Assembly: GCA_900321655.1 (NCBI GenBank)
Contig: ONWU01000003.1
Location: 62,001 to 126,000, forward strand
DNA length: 64,000 nucleotides
Direction: 5' to 3'
From: an uncultured Bacteroidales bacterium
Lineage (GTDB): Bacteria; Bacteroidota; Bacteroidia; Bacteroidales; UBA932
Shown here: in pieces, positions 18,676-25,512 of the stretch
Layout: each line of letters opens with the position of its first letter
Numbering within the stretch: position 1 is the first letter of the stretch
Translations under genes and position numbers: made by a program
Notes under the pieces: model-generated
Seen by the model: the letters and a program-made list of their open reading frames with translations, nothing else
Told to the model about the DNA's origin: nothing
Databases searched by the model: none

Positions 18676-20106
18676 ATGTTAAGGCGAAAAATAGAAGACT
18701 ATCTTATAAAGTGGAAGGACACTCCAGACCATAATCCTCTCGTAATTATGGGACTCCGTCAATGTGGGAAAACTTTCATCGCACGCAAGTTTGCTGAGGA
18801 GAACTACAAATACGTTTATTATCTTAACTTCATTAAGCAGCCAAAGCGCATAGCGGCGTTTCTAGGCTCTAAGGAAGTTGACAACATTTTGATGGAACTC
18901 TCAACTCAAATCCATGGCGCGAATTTCGTTCCGGGAGAGACATGCTTTATCTTTGATGAGATCCAGGATTGTCCGGATGCGCGAACATCCTTGAAGTTTT
19001 TCAAGGAAGATGGTCGCTTTGACGTAATCTCTACCGGATCTCTCCTTGGTGTTCTCGGGTACGGTGAAGAAAAGAAGAAAGAAAAGCACATTCAGCAGGA
19101 CGGCTTGAAGCTCGGAAAGAATTCGGTCCCAGTAGGATATGAGGATATTGTGGAGATGTATCCACTGGATTTCGAAGAGTTCCTTTGGGCCAATGGACTG
19201 TCGGAACAAGTTATCGATTACTTGAAAGATTGCTTGAAGAAAGAATCTCCTGTTTCACTTGGAATCCATGTGGCACTGAAAGATCTTCTGAACAGATATG
19301 TTGCAGTCGGTGGACTCCCAGCTGCCGTTAACAAATTGCTTGAGACAAAAAACCTGAGCAAAGTTAACGCGGTCCTGCGCAAGATTCTTAAGGAATATAA
19401 GGATGATATGGTGAAGTATGCCAGAGATGATGATAAGCCATATATTCGTGGTTGTTTTGATTCTATTACGAAACAGCTTGCCAAGGACTACAAAAAATTC
19501 CAGTATAACCTAATTAAAAAGGACGGCCGCGCCGAAGAGTATGTCGGTTCCCTGCAATGGCTTGAAGATGCAGGGATGATACGACGGTGCTATAATACAG
19601 CGGCAACAGGTTTACCGATTGAAGGAAATGCCATTGAGTCTGTATTTAAGGTTTATATGACGGATATCGGCCTTCTCGTCACTATGCTTGGAGGATCCAC
19701 AAGAAGCGATATACTACAAGGAAATCTAGGCGGTTTCAAAGGGGCCATATATGAGAATTTGATGGCAGACACACTGCACAAAAAGGGACATAGTCTTTAT
19801 TACTATCGTAAAGAATCGGGGATGGAGCTGGATTTCCTGATTAGCTACAAAGGTGAATGTGTTCCTGTGGAAGTTAAAGCTAAAACAGCAAAGGCTAAAA
19901 GCCTCTCTACGGCCCTGAAGCATCCGGATAATTACCACATATTTCACGCCATCAAATTCGGCGACTACAATGTCGGCCGGAAAGGCCAGTTGCTCACACT
20001 CCCCAACTATATGCAGTTCCTCCTGGATCTGGAGCCGGAAGAAATCGTCCTCGAACCAATCGACGTGGACGCCGTCAATGCCCTGGCAAAGAAAAAACTG
20101 GGGTAA
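18676..20106 (+). CDS. AAA+ ATPase of the AAA_14/DUF4143 family
   Basis: 476-residue protein with an N-terminal ATPase (Walker A GLRQCGKT near residue 25, Walker B FIFDEIQDC near 95, sensor-like ISTGSLLGV) and a C-terminal DUF4143 region. The end carries a PD-(D/E)xK nuclease-like pattern: GMELDFLI followed by VPVEVKAK. Such ATPases are abundant in gut Bacteroidales, often in accessory regions; their role is unproven. I start at ATG 18676 because it follows the promoter; a TTG at 18625 lies upstream of that promoter. Codon use and base composition are clearly AT-richer than neighbours (about 35-45% GC) until about 19,900, where GC rises to around 50%. Confidence 0.85.
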   Translation: MLRRKIEDYLIKWKDTPDHNPLVIMGLRQCGKTFIARKFAEENYKYVYYLNFIKQPKRIAAFLGSKEVDNILMELSTQIHGANFVPGETCFIFDEIQDCPDARTSLKFFKEDGRFDVISTGSLLGVLGYGEEKKKEKHIQQDGLKLGKNSVPVGYEDIVEMYPLDFEEFLWANGLSEQVIDYLKDCLKKESPVSLGIHVALKDLLNRYVAVGGLPAAVNKLLETKNLSKVNAVLRKILKEYKDDMVKYARDDDKPYIRGCFDSITKQLAKDYKKFQYNLIKKDGRAEEYVGSLQWLEDAGMIRRCYNTAATGLPIEGNAIESVFKVYMTDIGLLVTMLGGSTRSDILQGNLGGFKGAIYENLMADTLHKKGHSLYYYRKESGMELDFLISYKGECVPVEVKAKTAKAKSLSTALKHPDNYHIFHAIKFGDYNVGRKGQLLTLPNYMQFLLDLEPEEIVLEPIDVDAVNALAKKKLG

Positions 20107-20289
20107 AAAACACCGCGTATGGCTAAGACCATCGACATCAAGGAGGATGACGCCGCACTATGTGGGGGGGGGCGCACCGTTACTTTTTTTGTCCCCCGAA
20201 GGACTTTTTCACAAGAAAAATCTGATCTGGGATCGGCCTTCGTTTTCTTCATGAAACGGGAGATGCCTCCCCGATAAGTCTTTCCAGCG
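20107..20289. other. intergenic remnant with a G9 tract
   Basis: No convincing gene. It contains a run of nine G (20164-20172) and a T7 run shortly after. A 52-codon plus-strand frame from ATG 20119 to 20277 spans the G tract but resembles nothing I know. The minus strand may hold decayed sequence from the adjacent lipoprotein pseudogene. Confidence 0.4.
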
Positions 20290-20714
20290 CTAGTGCTGAA
20301 GATGGTCTCCGGAAGCGGTAACGGCATCGTCACTGCCCATGCGGTGATAGCGTTTGCCATCCAGAACGGTGTCTCCGTTCTCATCCCAGAGGGCTTGCTC
20401 CAGCCGGGCAAAAAGGGAACCATCTACAATAACGTCACCTGGGACAGGGCATTATCATCCACGGCATCAAAGGCCCTTTTCACCACCTCATTGGCGGGAT
20501 AGGAGCCGTAATAGAGACAGGACCAGCGGGTCTGATGCTCTTTGGCATTTTCATCCTTTACCAGCGGGCTGTGCAGTTCTCCGTAACTGTCCCCGGTGCA
20601 GCGCTCGGGTATATCCAGGGGATCTTTACTGCAAGAGGAGAGAACCCCAGCCAGGAGGAAAACCGCGGATAGCAGAATAGAACAGAATCTGTCTGATACA
20701 CCTTTCATTTTCAT
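20290..20714 (-). pseudogene. frameshifted lipoprotein pseudogene
   Basis: The 5' part encodes a lipoprotein signal (LLAGVLSSCSKD) and continues to YYGSYPANEVVKRAFDAVDDNALSQ, then stops after VTLL (20424). In the next frame, from about 20440, the protein continues naturally as GDVIVDGSLFARLEQALW, then DGKRYHRMGSDDAVTA, to a TAG at 20290. Restoring one G near 20436-20441 joins the two frames. The text resembles Bacteroidales lipoproteins whose repeats begin with a GSYP/VVDD motif, which usually run much longer, so the C-terminus is also lost. It lies downstream of the ECF cassette on the same strand. Confidence 0.75.
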
Positions 20715-20726
20715 GCACATAATCTA

Positions 20727-21095
20727 TTAGAAGGTGGATTTTCCTCTTTTTCCGGATATCAGAACCAGGCTCAGGGCTATGGCCAGGAGGGCGACCGGCA
20801 GCAGCAGATATTGCTTCCAGGTGGTCAGGAAGAGGCGAATGCTGTCCAGAACGCCCTTCCCTACCGACTCGGCGTCTATCGGATACAGGAAAGCGATGGC
20901 CGTGGCTACTACACCCAGAAGCAGGCCTGCCATGAGCGTGATGATGAGAGCCAGCCGGCCATAGCAGCGCTGGCGGTCTACTTCGGCCTTGATGCCTTCG
21001 ACGGCCTCCATCCGGCGCCGGGCTTCCAGGATAAAGGTGGGATTGTCCTTGACAACAGGTTTGTTCTCTCTCAGGAAATCTTCTATCTCTTTCAT
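20727..21095 (-). CDS. small membrane protein of the ECF sigma cassette (DUF5056-like)
   Basis: 122 residues: an acidic N-terminal helix (MKEIEDFLRENKP) and two membrane helices (about 48-70 and 95-113) with a basic tail. Its ATG overlaps the sigma factor stop by 4 bases (ATGA), so its synthesis is tied to the sigma factor. Position and layout fit an anti-sigma or sigma-associated membrane protein; the DUF5056 assignment is from memory of similar Bacteroides genes and is tentative. There is no zinc-binding anti-sigma HxxxCxxC motif. Confidence 0.6.
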   Translation of the reverse strand: MKEIEDFLRENKPVVKDNPTFILEARRRMEAVEGIKAEVDRQRCYGRLALIITLMAGLLLGVVATAIAFLYPIDAESVGKGVLDSIRLFLTTWKQYLLLPVALLAIALSLVLISGKRGKSTF

Positions 21096-21571
21096 AACTG
21101 TATGTACTGCTTCAAGTGGTTTCGGCCCATGGAGAGCTGGTATTTGACAGTGCCTTGCGGCATATTGAGGATGGCCGATATCTCCTTGATGCTCTTGTCC
21201 TCGAAGTAAAACAGCGCTATGGCTGCCTTTTCCTTTTCAGGAATGCGTTCCAGGGCCTGGTAGAGCTGCTGGTAGCGGAAAGAGGCGTCGGAGGTTTCGG
21301 AGGCCGGAAGGGTTACGGCGTTGTCCAGGGAAGTCTGGTCCGGACGGGCCTTCCGGCAGTGGTCAATATAACAGTTATAGGCAATACGGAAAAGCCAGGT
21401 GCTGAATTTGGAAAGGCCCAGGAAGGAACCGGAGGCCACATATGCCCGCACCAGGGCATCCTGCGCTATATCATCGGCCAGGGCGGCGTCGCCTCCACAC
21501 AGAGCAAGCAGGAAGCGCCGTAAGGGCTCCTGCTGCTCGCGCACTTGGCTGATAAACCGCTCCTGATTCAT
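21092..21571 (-). CDS. ECF-type RNA polymerase sigma factor
   Basis: 159-residue sigma-70 family member. Region 2 is seen in DDIAQDALVRAYVASGSFLGLSKFSTWL with the -10 recognition helix, and region 4 in LERIPEKEKAAIALFYFEDKSIKEISAIL with the HTH ending GTVKYQLSMGR. There are no other domains, as expected for an ECF factor. It follows the upstream membrane protein gene with zero spacing and overlaps the next gene by 4 bases, making a three-gene cassette. Its target promoters are not evident. Confidence 0.9.
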   Translation of the reverse strand: MNQERFISQVREQQEPLRRFLLALCGGDAALADDIAQDALVRAYVASGSFLGLSKFSTWLFRIAYNCYIDHCRKARPDQTSLDNAVTLPASETSDASFRYQQLYQALERIPEKEKAAIALFYFEDKSIKEISAILNMPQGTVKYQLSMGRNHLKQYIQL

Positions 21572-22027
21572 TTACTCCTGCTCCAGTTTCTTTTCTTCCG
21601 CCTCTATTTCCTTGGCCAGCATCTTCTTACCTACAAAGTAGGAGATGAAAAGGCCGATGCCTACGGCAAGGAGCACACAACCGGCAGGTAGCCACAATTT
21701 GTTCAGGAACATGCGGTGTCCGAACTCCCAGTTGAGGGTGCGTAGGATGCCCAGGGTGAGGAAGCCGATGCCCATAAGGCCCGTAATGCAGGCACCATTA
21801 AGCTTCTCCAGCAGGTCCTGCTTAATGGATTTGGATGTCTTCTGCTTCTTGGCAGGCTCAAACTGAGTCATGTCCACGGGAACACCGGCCTCGATGGCCT
21901 TGAGCATAATCTCGGCCTTTCTGTTGGTCTCTTGCTGCCGTGTGCGGGCAACCAGCCACACAATGGAAACGGGCAGGACCACGCAAATGAAAACAGGTAA
22001 TCCGAAGTTTACTAAAATGTCTTCCAT
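21572..22027 (-). CDS. DUF6249-like membrane protein
   Basis: 151 residues: an N-terminal membrane helix (8-26), a cytoplasmic stretch with RKAEIMLKAIEAGVPVD, two further helices (about 75-95 and 112-132) and a Glu/Lys-rich coiled tail (EIEAEEKKLEQE). Such proteins sit beside ECF sigma genes in many Bacteroidetes, and the motif around IEAGVP fits DUF6249 as I remember it. It is first in the cassette. The 193 bp upstream hold a small inverted repeat (TCCAA-N4-TTGGA, 22098-22111) but no clear TAnnTTTG, compatible with control by the encoded ECF factor. Confidence 0.65.
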   Translation of the reverse strand: MEDILVNFGLPVFICVVLPVSIVWLVARTRQQETNRKAEIMLKAIEAGVPVDMTQFEPAKKQKTSKSIKQDLLEKLNGACITGLMGIGFLTLGILRTLNWEFGHRMFLNKLWLPAGCVLLAVGIGLFISYFVGKKMLAKEIEAEEKKLEQE

Positions 22028-22220
22028 AATGTATATTTTTTAACTTTCAACTTATCCCGCATTTCGAAGCGGTTTCATCTGTTAGACGGAACCCCTCTCC
22101 AAAAGGTTGGAAAAAATAAGCGGATTGTCTGTTGCCGCAGTCAGTTCCGGAGTTTTCTCGCAGGAATATAGCACAGGAGAAAACAACGTTATCAAACTGA
22201 TGGCTAATGTGCGAATCATA

Positions 22221-23261
22221 TTATTTCAGATTCTCTTTAAAGAAGTTTTCAATTTTCTCGTAAGGGATAACTCCTGCAACGTCGTCGTAAAGGTCTGTAT
22301 GGACGGCACCCGGAACGATGTAAAGTTCCTTGTTATCCCCTTTGAGTTTGGCAAAGGCGCCCTCGCTGAAATAGCGGCTGTGGGCCTTTTCGCCATGGAT
22401 AAGGAGCACCGGAGTCTTGATTTCCCCGGCCATGTCCAGAAGGGGCTGATTAAGGAAAGAAATGGTGCCGATGACGTTCCAGCCATCCGTGGAGTTACCG
22501 CTGCGGGGATGGAAACCACGCTCTGTCTTGTAATATGCGTGATAATCTTTGACAAACCAGGGGGCGTCCTCCGGAAGCGGATCCACAACCCCGCCTGCAC
22601 GCTTGTAACTGCCTGTGCGGTAATCTTCAGTACGCTGGGCGGCCCAGGCCTTGCGCTGTGCATCACGGGCCTCTTCGCTGTCGGTGCTGCCGAAATAGCC
22701 TTCACGCGCAACGCGGGACATATCGTACATGGTGGAAGCTACGGTTGCCTTAATACGGGGATCCAATGCGGCAGCATTGATTGCCATACCTCCGAAACCG
22801 CAGATACCGATAATGCCGATACGTTCCGGATCCACCAGGTCAAAGGTACTCAGGAAATCCACGGCGGCACAGAAGTCCTCCGTATTGATGTCCGGGGAAG
22901 CCATCCTGCGGGGCTCTCCGCCGCTTTCACCGGTAAATGAAGGGTCGAAGGCAATGGTAAGGAAACCTCTTTCCGCCATATGCTGTGCATACAGGCCGCT
23001 AGACTGCTCCTTCACGGCGCCAAAGGGGCCGCTGACGGCAATGGCCGGCAATATCCCTTCTGCATTCTTGGGAACATACATATCGGCCGCAAGTTCAATT
23101 CCGTAGCGGTTATGGAAGGTAACCTTGCTGTGGTTCACCAGCTGGGACATCGGGAATGTCTTGTCCCATTCGTCAGTTAGATTCAGTGTACTCATATTCT
23201 TTTTCTGATTGCAGCCAAGAAGAAGCATGGCCGTTAGTGCTGTAATAATGGTTTTATTCAT
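22221..23261 (-). CDS. alpha/beta hydrolase lipoprotein with Cys at the nucleophile elbow
   Basis: 346 residues. An N-terminal lipoprotein signal (LTAMLLLGCNQ) points to the envelope. The core is a dienelactone-hydrolase-like alpha/beta fold: oxyanion strand PAIAVSGPFG, nucleophile elbow GICGFGGMA (Cys in the nucleophile position), an acidic residue around PVLLIHGEKA, and a late His in PGAVHTDLY. The substrate is unknown. It is divergent from an AraC regulator with only 91 bp between them, so that regulator probably controls it. Confidence 0.8.
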   Translation of the reverse strand: MNKTIITALTAMLLLGCNQKKNMSTLNLTDEWDKTFPMSQLVNHSKVTFHNRYGIELAADMYVPKNAEGILPAIAVSGPFGAVKEQSSGLYAQHMAERGFLTIAFDPSFTGESGGEPRRMASPDINTEDFCAAVDFLSTFDLVDPERIGIIGICGFGGMAINAAALDPRIKATVASTMYDMSRVAREGYFGSTDSEEARDAQRKAWAAQRTEDYRTGSYKRAGGVVDPLPEDAPWFVKDYHAYYKTERGFHPRSGNSTDGWNVIGTISFLNQPLLDMAGEIKTPVLLIHGEKAHSRYFSEGAFAKLKGDNKELYIVPGAVHTDLYDDVAGVIPYEKIENFFKENLK

Positions 23262-23265
23262 AGTG

Positions 23266-23273
23266 CAAAGGTA
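23266..23273 (-). promoter_or_regulatory. -7 promoter element of the alpha/beta hydrolase gene
   Basis: Minus-strand TACCTTTG fits TAnnTTTG and ends 5 bases before the start codon, implying a very short or absent leader. Confidence 0.4.
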
Positions 23274-23337
23274 CGCTTACTGTTCCAAATTATTTTACTA
23301 ATATTCGCTGAATATGTACCAATTTCGCAGATTTTGT

Positions 23338-23345
23338 TATCTTTG
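23338..23345 (+). promoter_or_regulatory. -7 promoter element of the AraC regulator gene
   Basis: TATCTTTG lies 8 bases before the chosen ATG at 23353. This short leader is one reason for preferring that ATG over earlier in-frame starts. Confidence 0.5.
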
Positions 23346-23352
23346 TATTGCC

Positions 23353-24222
23353 ATGAAGAAGATACTTAATGTAGATAATCCCAATGTATATGCAGAGTAC
23401 GTGGGCGCACCTGTGCTGCATCCGCAACTGGCGCTGATAAGCTACGACGAGGTCTCCCCTTTCCGTAATAGCCTGAACAATTACGGCGTATATGGCCTTT
23501 TCATTCAGCAGCAATTCCCTAAATACCTTTCCTACGGCACCAAATCCATCATTGTCGGGGACCGTTCCATCATAGCGGTTGCCCCCGGGCAGATAGGCGG
23601 CGCCGAGGACAACGGAACATCGATTTATATAAACGGATGGGCTCTGCTTTGGTCGCCGGAGCTATTTCGGCCGGACTACCAGTTTTTCTCCTACTTCGAA
23701 ACCGACTGGCTTCGCATGGAACCTCAGGAATGGGAGCGCATCACTTCTCTCCTTGCCATAATGCGGAAGGAGATGCAGGAGAACGAGGATTCACCTGCGC
23801 TAAGACACATCCTCACCAGTTACCTTCAACTGATTCTGGACTATTGCCAGCGCATTTATTTACGTCAGCTAACACAGAAGGAAAACGGCGAAAGCGACAT
23901 TCTCAAGCGCTTCCACCACCTTCTGGTTGATTATTTCTCCAAGGGTATTCAGCGCGAAAAGGGCCTCCCTACAGTTTCCTACTGCGCTTCAGAACTCGCC
24001 TATTCTGCCCGATACTTCGGCGACCTGATTCACCAGGCAACCGGCGGGACCGCAATCGGCTATATCCACATCTTTGTTATAGACCAGGCTAAATCTCTCC
24101 TGATGAAGGGACTCACCGTTGGCGAAGCGGCCAATCTCCTTGGCTTTGAGTATCCCCACCATTTCAGCCGCCTGTTCCGGAAAGTGACGGGTATGACTCC
24201 GACGGAATTCTTGACGGAATAG
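23353..24222 (+). CDS. AraC-family transcriptional regulator
   Basis: 289 residues with a cupin-like ligand-binding N-terminal domain and a C-terminal double helix-turn-helix. The first HTH is around LPTVSYCASELAYSARYFGDLIHQATG and the second around LTVGEAANLLGFEYPHHFSRLFRKVTGMTPTEF, the classic AraC ending. I use ATG 23353, after the promoter. It is divergent from the alpha/beta hydrolase and upstream of an iron alcohol dehydrogenase on the same strand, a trio seen together in other Bacteroidetes; it likely senses a small carbonyl or aromatic compound and controls both sides. Confidence 0.9.
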   Translation: MKKILNVDNPNVYAEYVGAPVLHPQLALISYDEVSPFRNSLNNYGVYGLFIQQQFPKYLSYGTKSIIVGDRSIIAVAPGQIGGAEDNGTSIYINGWALLWSPELFRPDYQFFSYFETDWLRMEPQEWERITSLLAIMRKEMQENEDSPALRHILTSYLQLILDYCQRIYLRQLTQKENGESDILKRFHHLLVDYFSKGIQREKGLPTVSYCASELAYSARYFGDLIHQATGGTAIGYIHIFVIDQAKSLLMKGLTVGEAANLLGFEYPHHFSRLFRKVTGMTPTEFLTE

Positions 24223-24298
24223 CTATTCACACCTGGTCTTCCGTGCCTTTGCACCTGGCGGGCCCTGCAAGCAATGCACGTCCTCACGCAAAAAATCT

Positions 24299-24306
24299 TA
24301 TCTTTG
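24299..24306 (+). promoter_or_regulatory. -7 promoter element of the alcohol dehydrogenase gene
   Basis: TATCTTTG, 25 bases before the ATG. No consensus TTTG at -33, which would suit an activator-dependent promoter. Confidence 0.5.
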
Positions 24307-24331
24307 TAGTTGTACATGTAGCTATACAGTT

Positions 24332-25498
24332 ATGCAGAATTTTGATTATATGACCCCGACGCGCCTGATCTTCGGCGCAAACGCAATCGAAAAGCTTCAC
24401 GATGTAATGGCCTCTATCGGAAAGAGGGTGCTCTTCACCTATGGCGGTGGCAGCATCAAGAAAATCGGCCTCTACGACAAAGTAATCGATATACTCAAGG
24501 AAGACTTTGAGATTACGGAACTGCCCGGAATCCAGCCCAATCCCAAATACGACCCCAGCGTGCTGGAGGGCGTGCGCCTCTGCAAGGAAAACGATATCGA
24601 GGTAATCCTTTCCGTTGGTGGCGGCAGCGTATTGGACTGCTCCAAGGCCATTGCCGCGGGTGCAAAATACGACGGCGATCCCTGGGATCTGATTACCTAT
24701 AAGGTGAAAGCAAAGGCGGCACTCCCCATCGTGGATATCCTTACCCTTGCCGCCACCGGCAGCGAGTACGACAGCGGCGGCGTCATCTCACGCACCGATA
24801 CCAATGACAAGATTGGCTACATGGACCCGCTCCTGTATCCCGTGTGCTCATTCCTGGACCCCCGGTATACTTTCAGTGTATCCAGGAAGCAGACTGCGGC
24901 AGGCTGTGCCGATGCGATGAACCACATCATAGAGCAGTACTTCTGCGAAGACTCCACGCTTTTGAACGACGGGTTCTGCGAGGCAGGTCTCAAGAGTCTG
25001 ATGCTGAATACCCGCAAGTGTCTGGACAACCCCGAGGACTACACCGCCCGGGCAGAGATGATGTTCGCCTGCACCCTGGGCTGCAACGGCATCTATTCTC
25101 TGGGCAATAGCGAAAGCGGTTGGCCCTGCCACGGCATCGAGCATGCCCTGAGCGCCTATTACGACATCACGCATGGTGAAGGCCTGGCCATTATCACCCC
25201 GCGCTGGATGCGCCATATCCTCAGTGACCGCACCCTCGGGCGTTTCGTCAAATACGGCGTCAACGTGTTCGGGATAGATGCCGGCCTTCCCGGGTACGAG
25301 ATTGCCGATAAAGCCATCGATGCCACATACGCTTTCTTCGAGAGCATTGGCATTCCCATGCACCTGCGCGAGGTGGGAATTGGCGAAGAGCGCCTGGACG
25401 AGATGGCCCGCCACATTGCCGTGAATGAAGGACTCGAAAACGCCTATGTGCCTCTGACAGAGAAAGATATCAAAGATATCCTGGTGGCATCTCTGTAA
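24332..25498 (+). CDS. iron-containing alcohol dehydrogenase (YqhD/BdhA type)
   Basis: 388-residue group III dehydrogenase reducing aldehydes to alcohols with NAD(P)H in the cytosol. The N-terminal dinucleotide domain shows GGGS twice (YGGGSIKK, SVGGGSVLDCSKA). Metal ligands are in CADAMNHIIEQ (Asp, His) and WPCHGIEHALSAYYDITHGEGLA (two His). The length matches YqhD-like enzymes. It follows the AraC regulator gene and is 14 bases before the glycosidase gene, so those two may share a transcript. Confidence 0.92.
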   Translation: MQNFDYMTPTRLIFGANAIEKLHDVMASIGKRVLFTYGGGSIKKIGLYDKVIDILKEDFEITELPGIQPNPKYDPSVLEGVRLCKENDIEVILSVGGGSVLDCSKAIAAGAKYDGDPWDLITYKVKAKAALPIVDILTLAATGSEYDSGGVISRTDTNDKIGYMDPLLYPVCSFLDPRYTFSVSRKQTAAGCADAMNHIIEQYFCEDSTLLNDGFCEAGLKSLMLNTRKCLDNPEDYTARAEMMFACTLGCNGIYSLGNSESGWPCHGIEHALSAYYDITHGEGLAIITPRWMRHILSDRTLGRFVKYGVNVFGIDAGLPGYEIADKAIDATYAFFESIGIPMHLREVGIGEERLDEMARHIAVNEGLENAYVPLTEKDIKDILVASL

Positions 25499-25512
25499 GC
25501 CGTCTTTTGTGT

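Noticed and set aside
20007..20423. 138-codon minus-strand frame spanning the end of the ATPase gene
   Set aside because: It is the wrong frame of the lipoprotein pseudogene joined to antisense ATPase sequence.
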